From positions 124,001 through 188,000 of the forward strand of contig NZ_QULN01000004.1 in the NCBI RefSeq assembly GCF_003481705.1: a stretch of 64,000 nucleotides of DNA, given 5' to 3'. The translations under genes were made by a program, and so were the position numbers. The notes under the pieces were generated by a model that was not told the origin of the DNA, ran no database searches, and saw only the letters and a program-made list of their open reading frames with translations. Below, piece by piece: positions 52,891 to 60,894 of this stretch (positions are counted from its first letter, which is position 1; each line of letters opens with the position of its first letter). The stretch is from Butyricicoccus sp. OM04-18BH. Lineage in GTDB: Bacteria; Bacillota; Clostridia; Oscillospirales; Butyricicoccaceae.

Positions 52891-54288
52891 ATGGAGGCTT
52901 TCTCGAGCTTTATCACCTCGCTCGGAAACTGGATATGGGGCGCGCCTATGCTCATCCTGCTATGCGGCACGCATATCTTCATGACGCTGCGCACCGGATT
53001 TATCCAGAAAAAGACGTTCACCGGCATCCGGCTGTCGGTGACGAAGGACCCGGACTCCCCGGGCGACGTCAGCCAGTTTCAGGCGCTGACGACCGCGCTC
53101 GCGTCCACCATCGGCACGGGCAACATCATAGGCGTGGGCACGGCCATCTATCTCGGCGGCCCGGGCGCGGTGCTGTGGTGCTGGCTGACCGGTGTGTTCG
53201 GCATCGCGACCAAGTACGCGGAGAGCCTGATCGCGGTCAAGTACCGCGTGCAGACCGCAGACGGCCGCATGATGGGCGGCGCGATGTATGCACTTGAGCG
53301 CGGCCTGAAATGGAAGAAGTTCGGCAAGGTGATGGCGGTTCTGTTCGCGCTGTTTGCCATGCTGGCGTCCTTCGGCACCGGCTGCGGCACGCAGATCAAC
53401 GCCATCGCGGAGGTCATCGAGACCAACCTGCCCATCGGCATTCCGCGCATCGCCATCGGCATCGTGTTCGGCATCGTTACCGCCATCATCATCCTCGGCG
53501 GCATCGAGAGCATCGCGACCGTGTGCGAAAAGCTGGTTCCGGTCATGGCGCTGTTCTACGTGCTCGGCTGCATCGTCATCCTCGGCATTAACTTCGACTA
53601 CATTCTCCCGGCCTTCCGGGCGATCTTCACGCTTGCGTTCCGGCCGGGCGCGGTCGCGGGCGGTCTGGTCGGCGGCGGTATCCGTCTCGCGCTCCAGTAC
53701 GGCGTGGCGCGCGGTCTGTTCTCGAACGAGTCCGGCATGGGCTCCGCGCCGCTCGTTGCATCCGCCGCGCAGACGCGCAATCCGGTGCGTCAGGCGCTCG
53801 TCTCCGCGACCGGCACGTTCTGGACGACGGTTGTTGTCTGCCTTATGACCGGTCTCGTGCTCATCTCGACTATCATGAAGAACCCGGCGGTCGATATGGC
53901 GAGCATCGCCAACGGCGGTCAGATGACCACGATCGCGTTCGCGCAGATCCCGTACATCGGCCCGGCCATCCTTGTGTTCAGCATTATCACCTTCGCCTAC
54001 TCGACCATCCTCGGCTGGTCGTACTACGGCGAGCGGGCGGCGGAGTATCTGCTCGGCCGAAAGGCGATTCTGCCGTACAAGCTGGTGTTCCTCGCGGTCG
54101 TCGTGTTCAGCCCGGTGCTCGCGCTCGACCTTATGTGGTCTATCGCGGACATTCTGAACGCGCTGATGGCGATCCCGAACCTGATCGCGGTGCTGCTGCT
54201 CTCGGGCGTCATCGCGCAGGAGACAAGGCACTACCTCAAGAACCTCGACGAGGAAGATATGACGGAGATACCGGTCGTAGACCGGTGA
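52891..54288 (+). CDS. Alanine/glycine:cation symporter (AGCS family)
   Basis: 465 residues with about eleven membrane helices. It imports alanine or glycine together with Na+ or H+. Family marks: L-R-T-G-F-I-Q near residue 30, A-S-T-I-G-T-G-N-I-I-G-V-G-T-A near 71, F-S-N-E-S-G-M-G-S-A-P-L near 275, and F-A-Y-S-T-I-L-G-W-S-Y-Y-G near 370. Long structured leader upstream. The neighbouring mini gene at 52436 is a collapsed relative. Confidence 0.93.
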   Translation: MEAFSSFITSLGNWIWGAPMLILLCGTHIFMTLRTGFIQKKTFTGIRLSVTKDPDSPGDVSQFQALTTALASTIGTGNIIGVGTAIYLGGPGAVLWCWLTGVFGIATKYAESLIAVKYRVQTADGRMMGGAMYALERGLKWKKFGKVMAVLFALFAMLASFGTGCGTQINAIAEVIETNLPIGIPRIAIGIVFGIVTAIIILGGIESIATVCEKLVPVMALFYVLGCIVILGINFDYILPAFRAIFTLAFRPGAVAGGLVGGGIRLALQYGVARGLFSNESGMGSAPLVASAAQTRNPVRQALVSATGTFWTTVVVCLMTGLVLISTIMKNPAVDMASIANGGQMTTIAFAQIPYIGPAILVFSIITFAYSTILGWSYYGERAAEYLLGRKAILPYKLVFLAVVVFSPVLALDLMWSIADILNALMAIPNLIAVLLLSGVIAQETRHYLKNLDEEDMTEIPVVDR

Positions 54289-54293
54289 TCTCC

Positions 54294-54324
54294 TCTAAGG
54301 GGGACAGCGTCCCCCTTAGAATGA
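54294..54324. terminator. Terminator between the symporter and aroF
   Basis: A perfect 12-bp stem (54294-54305 with 54309-54320). A second stem at about 54320-54343 overlaps the aroF stop codon. The pair separates convergent genes. Confidence 0.8.
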
Positions 54325-54331
54325 TGCCGTT

Positions 54332-55348
54332 TTACGGCATCATAATTCTGCCTTCGAACTCGGCGCGGCGCTTGATGTCGGACATGACATGATCGAACTG
54401 GTCGAGGTCGAGCGACTGCGCGCCGTCGCACAGCGCGTGCTTCGGGTCGTTGTGCGCCTCGATGATCAGGCCGTCCGCACCGGCAGCGATCGCGGCGCGG
54501 GAGAGCGGCTGAACCATGTCGCGGCGGCCTGCTGCGTGAGACGGGTCGATGATGATCGGCAGGTGGCTGAACATCTTGACGAGCGGAACAGCCGACAGGT
54601 CGAGGTTGTTGCGGATCATCTTTTCGAACGTGCGGATGCCGCGCTCGCACAGGATGACCTGCTTATTGCCGCCGGCGAAAATGTACTCGGCAGCCATGAG
54701 GAACTCCTCCATTGTCGCGGACAGGCCGCGCTTGAGCAGGATCGGCTTGTTGCAGCGGCCGAGCTCCTTGAGCAGCATGAAGTTCTGCATATTGCGCGCG
54801 CCGAGCTGGATGATGTCGACGTCCGCGAACAGGTCGAGGTGCTTTTCGCTCATGATCTCGGTGACGATCGGCAGGCCGGTCTGGCGCTTTGCCTCGAGCA
54901 GCAGCTTGAGGCCTTCGGCCTCGAGACCCTGGAACGAGTAGGGGGAGGTGCGCGGCTTGAACGCACCGCCGCGCAGGAAGGATGCGCCGGCTGCCTTGAC
55001 GCGCTCCGCGCACTCGACGATCTGCGCCTCGTTCTCGACCGAGCACGGACCTGCCATAACATTGAAGTAGCCGGCGCCGATCTTGCGGCCCGCGACCTCG
55101 ATGATCGTGTCCTCGGGGTGGAATTTGCGGTTGACAGCCTTGAATGGCTCGGTCACGCGCTGTACGCGCTCGACCACGTCATACGCCATAATGTCCCCTT
55201 CATCGAGCCGGGTCGTGTCGCCCATCAGGCCGAGAATAGTGGTATCCTCGCCCTGGGAATAGTTGATCCGCAGCCCCATATCCTTGAAATGCTGCATCAG
55301 TCGCTCGACACGTTCCTTGTCGCTGTTCTGTTTGAGTACAACGATCAT
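54332..55348 (-). CDS. aroF: 3-deoxy-7-phosphoheptulonate synthase
   Basis: 338 residues. First enzyme of the shikimate pathway, joining phosphoenolpyruvate and erythrose 4-phosphate. The N-terminal 75 residues form a ferredoxin-like regulatory domain (start M-I-V-V-L-K-Q). The barrel then shows A-G-P-C-S-V-E near 107, G-A-F-K-P-R-T-S-P-Y near 135, L-K-R-G near 215 and D-P-S-H-A-A-G-R near 280, which is the type I-beta form common in Firmicutes. A strong 9-bp hairpin in the leader (55390-55398 with 55415-55423) may regulate it. Confidence 0.95.
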   Translation of the reverse strand: MIVVLKQNSDKERVERLMQHFKDMGLRINYSQGEDTTILGLMGDTTRLDEGDIMAYDVVERVQRVTEPFKAVNRKFHPEDTIIEVAGRKIGAGYFNVMAGPCSVENEAQIVECAERVKAAGASFLRGGAFKPRTSPYSFQGLEAEGLKLLLEAKRQTGLPIVTEIMSEKHLDLFADVDIIQLGARNMQNFMLLKELGRCNKPILLKRGLSATMEEFLMAAEYIFAGGNKQVILCERGIRTFEKMIRNNLDLSAVPLVKMFSHLPIIIDPSHAAGRRDMVQPLSRAAIAAGADGLIIEAHNDPKHALCDGAQSLDLDQFDHVMSDIKRRAEFEGRIMMP

Positions 55349-55389
55349 TTCAGTTCACTCCTTCACAATGTGATAATTTTAATCGATCT

Positions 55390-55423
55390 GCTGTCTGCCG
55401 CTTTCTCATCGGAAGCAGACAGC
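55390..55423 (-). promoter_or_regulatory. Leader hairpin of aroF
   Basis: A perfect 9-bp stem with a 16-nt loop in the 5' leader, about 40 bp upstream of the aroF start. A TATACT box lies just above it on the minus strand (near 55435-55440). No T-run follows the stem. Confidence 0.5.
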
Positions 55424-55530
55424 GTACATTTTGCAGTATACCATAGCGGGCGGCAAAAAGAAAGAGCGATTTACGACAAATCGCCCCTGCTTTTTACGGT
55501 TCTTTTTTACACGGTTGCGCTGTGCTAACT

Positions 55531-56226
55531 CTAATTCTCTGCGTCGGCGGCCTTGAGCTCTGTGTATTTCTGCTTGACGGCGGCGCAGAACTCGTCCCAG
55601 CGGCCCTCGTTGATGAGTCTCGCGGGGCAGACCTTTTCCATGAAATCCTGATGCTTTTTGAGCGCCTTGTCCGGGTTCAGATTGTAGGCAAGGCACAGCT
55701 GCGCGCACAGCTTTTCCGTGTTGATGAGGGTCTGCTCGTAGTTTCCGCCCTCGTTGACGCACATTTCGATGCCGATGCCGTTCATGTTGCCGCCGCCCTC
55801 GGTCATCATGTCGCCGGCATGGTAGGCGGTCTCGGTGTCGGGGAGGTGGTGGTAGATCTCGTGGTCATCCACTGTGTAGTGCCACGAAACGATGCCGCTG
55901 TCCGCGTCGGCGTTCTGATGGATGAAGGAATTGTGCGCCGCGGCGTCCGCACCGGCGGAGAAGTTGTCGGTCTCGTGAATGACGAGATATTTGATCTCGC
56001 GCGTCTGACCGGGGCGCGCACGGCTGCCCTCGGGGATGAAGTCGGTGTAAACGGGGATGCCGTCTATGTAGCTGAGGTTCGCGTCCTGCTGCGGCGTTTT
56101 CGTGAGCGCGCGCTGGGTGAGCATGCCGCCCATAAAGGAAAGCAGCATGAGCACGGCGACGGCGATCACGGCGGGATTTACGGCGCGTTTTCCCTTCTTT
56201 CTGCGGTGAAAAGCGGAAGTTTTCAA
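55531..56226 (-). CDS. Membrane-anchored N-acetylmuramoyl-L-alanine amidase (Amidase_2)
   Basis: 231 residues starting at TTG 56226, with GGAGAGAG upstream. An N-terminal basic region and one hydrophobic helix (about 17-37) anchor it outside the membrane. The amidase domain shows zinc-binding V-I-H-E-T-D-N near 83, S-W-H-Y-T-V-D-D near 113, N-G-I-G-I-E-M near 148 and K-H-Q-D-F near 195. It cuts the bond between muramic acid and the stem peptide. No SH3 or peptidoglycan-binding repeats are attached. Confidence 0.92.
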   Translation of the reverse strand: MKTSAFHRRKKGKRAVNPAVIAVAVLMLLSFMGGMLTQRALTKTPQQDANLSYIDGIPVYTDFIPEGSRARPGQTREIKYLVIHETDNFSAGADAAAHNSFIHQNADADSGIVSWHYTVDDHEIYHHLPDTETAYHAGDMMTEGGGNMNGIGIEMCVNEGGNYEQTLINTEKLCAQLCLAYNLNPDKALKKHQDFMEKVCPARLINEGRWDEFCAAVKQKYTELKAADAEN

Positions 56227-56399
56227 GCGTTATCTCTCTCCAATCCTGTCTTGTAATCTTATTGTACTACGATCAGCGCGGATTTTCCACCCGAAGGGGT
56301 GTAAACTTTTTATGACAAAAAAAGCAGGCTGCTTTTACCCTCAGCAGAGGGGAGACCCTCTGCCGATACAGCGGCGCAGCCGGTGGAGGCGACTTGACG

Positions 56400-57000
56400 C
56401 TCAAAGTGAGCGTGTGCAATGGCCGCCTTCGGCGGCCCGAGGAAGGCCGTACCCACGGCCGGGGGCAAGAGGGGAAAGACAACCAAGGTTTTCTTTCCCC
56501 TCTTAACTCCCCAAACTTTCCTTAGGACGCGACTCCCTTCGGTCGCGCGTCTAAATGCGAGGGGCCCACAGGGGCGTTTGCTGCTCCAAGAGCACATCCT
56601 TGATCGAAGCGGAGCTTTTCGCAGCGCAAATCAAGCGCCCTGCACCGTCTGGCCGCGCACTGTTATGCGCGGCGGTTTACGCAAAGTAAATTCAGGGTCT
56701 AACAGCCTCCCAAAAGCTGCCCGACGCACGGAACCGAGCCCCCGTAACCCCCGTTTCGCCGCGCAACCGAAGGGCGTCGCGGCGCAAAGGAGGGTTTGGG
56801 GGAGTCAAGAGGGGGAAAGGGAACCATTTGGTGCCCTTGCCCCCTCTTGCCCTTCGCCGTGGGCACGGCGTACCCCCGCCGCCGGGCGGCGGCAATGCAC
56901 AGCCATGTCATGGCGAATATCCCCCGGCCCGGGAGGGCCTGTCTCGCCTGCGGCGGCAAGCCGCCGGAACGGCGGAACCGCTCACCCTCTGCTGAGGGTA
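56400..57000 (+). repeat. GC-rich long repeat, copy 1
   Basis: About 600 bp rich in short palindromes (CCGCCTTCGGCGG, CGACTCCCTTCGGTCGCG and paired GGGGGCAAGAGGGG / CCCCTCTTG arms). It recurs in the opposite direction at about 63365-63945, and part of it again at 63937-64000. A frame of 209 codons stays open through it (56419-57048). It shares protein-level similarity with the matching frame of the inverted copy, but it lacks family features and may be a by-product of composition. Probably a repetitive genomic element. Confidence 0.75.
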
Positions 57001-57104
57001 AAAACCACGGCGCACCGCCGGATCGGCGGAAGGTCTGCCCTCTGCTGACGATCGGGCTTTTAAGGATTTGCAAAGCCTTTTACAAAGGCTTTTCCTGAAA
57101 AGCC

Positions 57105-57133
57105 TTGCATTCCACCCGGCGGTACGATATAAT
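57105..57133 (+). promoter_or_regulatory. Promoter of the polyamine operon
   Basis: TTGCAT (57105-57110), a 17-bp spacer and perfect TATAAT (57128-57133), about 370 bp before speD, giving a long leader. Confidence 0.8.
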
Positions 57134-57139
57134 AAAACT

Positions 57140-57272
57140 ACTCGGAGAGGCAAAGCCTTTACCAGCAGAATTTCTTTGACCGCCCTTTCCTGCCGGAAAG
57201 GTGCTAAGGCCATACGGACAGCCGGGTCAAATGCCGAACATGGCAACTTTGTTGCCTTATTGAATTTTTATA
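57140..57272 (+). promoter_or_regulatory. Structured leader element with early terminator (polyamine operon)
   Basis: A three-way-junction fold can be drawn: P1 57175-57181 with 57225-57231, P2 57184-57190 with 57195-57201 (TGCC loop), and a short P3 GGC/GCC (57208-57210 with 57221-57223), with the single strand TGCTAA between P2 and P3. It is followed by a perfect 6-bp stem (57242-57247 with 57251-57256) and a T-rich tail. It is not a riboswitch class I recognise. Position ahead of S-adenosylmethionine decarboxylase suggests a metabolite sensor. Confidence 0.55.
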
Positions 57273-57449
57273 AGTTGGCTGACTAAAAGCCGTGTGCCGC
57301 GGGCGCATACACTTGTGAAACAATCAATAAGAGTAGTAAAAGTAACGATTCTTGCTATATAGACTCTTTCCTCTTCCACAGACACGAAAAACAGTGCGGT
57401 CACTCCGCGCGAGAAGAGAATGATTGATTTTCCCCAAGGTGAAAGCGTG

Positions 57450-57490
57450 CCCGGTGCACTCCCTTCCATCCGGGGATTTTTTTATTATTT
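57450..57490 (+). terminator. Second terminator in the polyamine leader
   Basis: CCCGG (57450-57454) pairs with CCGGG (57470-57474), with a possible wider pairing of TCCCC (57431-57435) with GGGGA. Seven T residues follow. It ends about 20 bp before speD, so readthrough must be controlled for expression. Confidence 0.65.
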
Positions 57491-57505
57491 TTGTGAGGAT
57501 ATGAT

Positions 57506-58270
57506 ATGGAGAACAAGCTCAAACTCTACGGCTTTAACAACCTGACCAAGGCGCTGTCCTTTAATATTTACGATGTCTGCTACGCAAAGACCGAGCGAGA
57601 ACAGCGCGACTACATCAAGTACATCGATCAGCAGTACAACTCCGAGCGACTGACCGGCATCATGGAAAAGCTGACCGAGATGATCGGCGCACATGTGCTG
57701 CACATCTCCAAGCAGGACTACGATCCGCAGGGCGCTTCCGTCACCTTCCTGATCGCGGAGGAGCATATGAAGCCGGCGCTCGAGCCGGATACCATCGTGG
57801 CGCACCTCGACAAGAGCCATGTCACCGTGCACACCTACCCCGAGTACCATCCGGATACCTGCCTTGCGACCTTCCGCGTGGACATCGACGTGGCCACCTG
57901 CGGCGAGATCACGCCGCTGTCCACCCTCGACTACCTCATCGGCTCGTTCGATTCGGACATTATCACGATGGACTACCGCGTGCGCGGCTTTACGCGCGAT
58001 ATTGAGGGCAAAAAGCTGTTTATGGACCACAATATGACGTCCATTCAGGACTTTATCGACCCCGCGACGCTCGACCGCTACGATGCCTACGACATCAACG
58101 TGTATCAGGCCAACCTGTTCCACACCCGTATGCTGCTCAAGGAGATCGACCTTCAGAACTACCTGTTCAACACCGACATCTACGAGCTGCCGCCCAAGAC
58201 CCGTCTCAAGATCCACTCCGACCTCCGCCGTGAGATGATCGAGATCTTTTCGGGCAAAAACATCTACTGA
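57506..58270 (+). CDS. speD: S-adenosylmethionine decarboxylase proenzyme
   Basis: 254 residues of the long (E. coli-like) class. It cleaves itself between Lys103 and Ser104 in H-L-D-K-S-H to make its pyruvoyl cofactor, then yields decarboxylated S-adenosylmethionine, the aminopropyl donor. Further marks: [16 protein letters not shown] and [10 protein letters not shown]. First gene of the polyamine operon, behind an attenuated leader. A run of stem-loops separates it from the next gene. Confidence 0.96.
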   Translation: MENKLKLYGFNNLTKALSFNIYDVCYAKTEREQRDYIKYIDQQYNSERLTGIMEKLTEMIGAHVLHISKQDYDPQGASVTFLIAEEHMKPALEPDTIVAHLDKSHVTVHTYPEYHPDTCLATFRVDIDVATCGEITPLSTLDYLIGSFDSDIITMDYRVRGFTRDIEGKKLFMDHNMTSIQDFIDPATLDRYDAYDINVYQANLFHTRMLLKEIDLQNYLFNTDIYELPPKTRLKIHSDLRREMIEIFSGKNIY

Positions 58271-58272
58271 TT

Positions 58273-58454
58273 TCGATTGAAAATACATTTTCAATCGAGA
58301 AAGACAAACCGAACGATGTTCGGATTTGTCTCACAATAAAATTTGCGCGTCGCTGCGCGGCACACAAATTTTATTCCTTGTATAAAAACCGTGATACATG
58401 CTCCCGGTTTTTATCAATCTGCTGCGCAGATTGTATTTCATGCGCGCTTCGCGC
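58273..58454 (+). repeat. Ladder of six consecutive stem-loops between speD and speA
   Basis: Stems, left to right: 58273-58284 with 58287-58298 (12 bp); 58303-58314 with 58318-58330 (12 bp, one bulge); 58336-58345 with 58365-58374 (10 bp); 58382-58391 with 58405-58414 (10 bp); 58415-58422 with 58426-58433 (8 bp); 58442-58446 with 58450-58454 (5 bp). Together they fill almost the whole intergenic space. None is followed by a clean T-run except weakly the fourth. Confidence 0.85.
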
Positions 58455-58496
58455 GAAAGCGCAGCATATCATTCTCTGCCGAAAGAAGGCATTTCT

Positions 58497-59954
58497 ATGG
58501 ATCAATCCCGTGCGCCCATCATGGAGGCGCTCGAAAACTTCAAGGATATGCGCATTGTGCCGTTCGACGTTCCCGGACACAAGCGCGGACGCGGCTCACC
58601 GGAGCTGACAAAGTTCCTCGGCCAGCAGTGCATGACCGTGGACGTCAACTCGATGAAGCCGCTCGACAATCTGTGCCACCCAACGAGCGTCATCCGCGAG
58701 GCGGAGGAGCTGGCGGCCGATGCGTTCGGCGCGGCGCACGCCTTCCTCATGGTCGGCGGTACGACGAGCAGCGTGCAGGCGATGATACTCTCGGTCGTGA
58801 AGCGCGGCGACGAGATCATTCTGCCGCGCAACGTGCACCGCAGCGTCATCAACGCGCTCGTGCTCACCGGCGCGATACCGGTCTATGTCAATCCGCAGAT
58901 GAACGACCGCCTGGGCATTTCGCTCGGCATGTCGGTCGCGGACGTCAAGGCCGCCATCGAGAAGCACCCGTCTGCGAAGGCGGTGCTGGTCAACAACCCG
59001 ACCTATTACGGCATCTGCTCGAACATCCGCGAGATTGTCAAACTGGCGCACGCGGCGGGCATGAAGGTGCTCGCGGACGAGGCGCACGGCACGCATTTCT
59101 ACTTCGGGGAGAATATGCCGGTCTCCGCGATGGCGGCGGGCGCGGATTTGGCATCCGTTTCCATGCACAAGTCGGGCGGCTCACTCACGCAGTCGAGCTT
59201 TCTGCTGTGCGGCCCGTCGATGAACGCCGAACACGTTCGCCAGATCATCAATCTGACCCAGACGACCTCGGGTTCGTATCTGCTGATGGTCAGCCTTGAC
59301 ATTTCGCGCAAAAACCTTGCGCTGCACGGAAAAGAGGTTTTCCGAAAAGTCGTTGATCTCACGACCTATGCCCGCGAGGAGATCAACCAGATCGGCGACT
59401 ACTACGCCTACGGCAGCGAGCTCATCAACGGCGACACCGTGTACGATTTTGACACGACCAAGCTCGCGGTCAACACGCTCGACGTCGGCCTCGCCGGTAT
59501 CGAGGTCTACGACATCCTGCGCGATTACTACGACATTCAGACCGAGTTCGGCGACCTCGGCAACCTGCTCGCCTATGTTTCGGTCGGCGACAGAGAACGC
59601 GACCTCGAACGTCTGGTATCCGCTCTAGCGGACATCCGCCGCCGCTATAAGCGCGACAAGGCGACGCTCATGCGGCAGGAGTATATCTCGCCGCAGGTGG
59701 TCGCGGGGCCGCAGGAGGCGTTCTACGCGGACAAGAAGGCCATGCCGCTCGATGAGTCGGTCGGCCGCATCTGTGCGGAGTTTGTCATGTGCTATCCGCC
59801 CGGCATTCCGATCCTCGCGCCGGGTGAGCGTATCACCCGCGACATTCTTGATTATATCCGTTACGCCAAGGAAAAGAACTGTATGCTGCTCGGCACCGAG
59901 GACCCCGAGGTGAACAGCCTTCAGGTTATCCGCGGCGTCATCAGTCCGGAATAA
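58497..59954 (+). CDS. Orn/Lys/Arg decarboxylase (aspartate aminotransferase fold)
   Basis: 485 residues from ATG 58497. PLP enzyme of the short Firmicutes type (SpeA/YaaO-like). It has F-D-V-P-G-H-K-R-G near residue 23, G-G-T-T-S-S near 87, A-D-E-A-H-G-T-H near 193, and PLP-binding Lys225 in S-M-H-K-S-G-G-S-L-T-Q. The substrate among arginine, lysine and ornithine cannot be read from sequence; arginine is usual when the gene is next to speE. It provides the diamine or agmatine for the operon. No agmatinase is present in the window. Confidence 0.92.
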   Translation: MDQSRAPIMEALENFKDMRIVPFDVPGHKRGRGSPELTKFLGQQCMTVDVNSMKPLDNLCHPTSVIREAEELAADAFGAAHAFLMVGGTTSSVQAMILSVVKRGDEIILPRNVHRSVINALVLTGAIPVYVNPQMNDRLGISLGMSVADVKAAIEKHPSAKAVLVNNPTYYGICSNIREIVKLAHAAGMKVLADEAHGTHFYFGENMPVSAMAAGADLASVSMHKSGGSLTQSSFLLCGPSMNAEHVRQIINLTQTTSGSYLLMVSLDISRKNLALHGKEVFRKVVDLTTYAREEINQIGDYYAYGSELINGDTVYDFDTTKLAVNTLDVGLAGIEVYDILRDYYDIQTEFGDLGNLLAYVSVGDRERDLERLVSALADIRRRYKRDKATLMRQEYISPQVVAGPQEAFYADKKAMPLDESVGRICAEFVMCYPPGIPILAPGERITRDILDYIRYAKEKNCMLLGTEDPEVNSLQVIRGVISPE

Positions 59955-59970
59955 AAGGAGCGTTTTCCCT

Positions 59971-60828
59971 ATGCAACTTACTTTTACCGAAATGCACACG
60001 CCGACGGTCGGACTTCAAATTCAGGTGGACCGTCAGCTGCATACCGAACAGAGCGACTTTCAGCGCATCGACGTCTTTGAATGCGAGGAGTTCGGCCGCT
60101 TTCTCACGCTCGACGGCTACATGATGCTGACCGAGCGGGACGAGTTCATCTACCATGAGATGATGGTGCACGTACCGCTCGCGGTGCTCGGCGAGAAGAT
60201 CAAAAAGGTGCTCGTCATCGGCGGCGGCGACGGCGGCTGCGTGCGCGAGCTGTGCCGCTACAAGCACATCGAGCACATCGACCTCGTGGAGATCGACGAG
60301 CGCGTCGTCGCGGTCTGCAAGGAGTATCTGCCCGGCGTGGCGTGCTCGCTCGACGATCCGCGCGTTCATATCCTGTATCAGGACGGCCTCAAGTACATCC
60401 GCCGCATCGAGGACGAATACGACCTCATCATCATCGACTCGACCGACCCGTTCGGCCCGGGCGAGGGCCTGTTCACGATGGAGTTCTACGGCAACTGCTA
60501 CAAGGCGCTCCACGAGCACGGCGTGCTGGTCAATCAGCACGAAAGCCCGTTCTACAAGGGCGATGCACTGGCGTGCCAGAGAGCGCACCGCAATATCGTC
60601 CACTCGTTCGAGCTCAGCCGCCTGTTTCAGGCGCATATCCCGACGTATCCGTCCGGCCACTGGCTGTTCGGTTTCTCGTCCCGCGGCGTGCATCCGGTGC
60701 GCGATCTGAATCCGGACTGGTGGAATAGTCTGGGACTGGAAACTAAATATTACAATACCAATCTGCACAAGGGCGCGTTCTATCTGCCGAATTATGTGCA
60801 GAAGCTGCTTGAAAAAGTAGAGGAATAA
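59971..60828 (+). CDS. speE: Spermidine synthase (polyamine aminopropyltransferase)
   Basis: 285 residues. It transfers the aminopropyl group from decarboxylated S-adenosylmethionine to a diamine. Marks: L-D-G-Y-M-M-L-T-E-R-D-E-F-I-Y-H-E near residue 47, nucleotide-binding V-I-G-G-G-D-G-G near 82, catalytic I-D-S-T-D-P near 150, and Y-P-S-G-H-W-L-F-G-F. It starts 16 bp after the decarboxylase stop with an AAGGAG site. Confidence 0.96.
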   Translation: MQLTFTEMHTPTVGLQIQVDRQLHTEQSDFQRIDVFECEEFGRFLTLDGYMMLTERDEFIYHEMMVHVPLAVLGEKIKKVLVIGGGDGGCVRELCRYKHIEHIDLVEIDERVVAVCKEYLPGVACSLDDPRVHILYQDGLKYIRRIEDEYDLIIIDSTDPFGPGEGLFTMEFYGNCYKALHEHGVLVNQHESPFYKGDALACQRAHRNIVHSFELSRLFQAHIPTYPSGHWLFGFSSRGVHPVRDLNPDWWNSLGLETKYYNTNLHKGAFYLPNYVQKLLEKVEE

Positions 60829-60894
60829 TGTTATCCCTTTGCACATTTTATCATTTTGAACCATTTAACAGGAAACAATGAGGAGGAACTAACC

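Noticed and set aside
56419..57048. 209-codon frame in the GC-rich repeat as a protein gene
   Set aside because: No ribosome site, no recognisable domain, strong composition bias. It is kept only as a point to test because the inverted copy has a similar frame.
57390..57490. T-box leader in front of speD
   Set aside because: A GGTGAAAGCG stretch near the terminator is only loosely like the T-box sequence, no specifier stem was found, and the operon is not an aminoacyl-tRNA or amino-acid supply operon.
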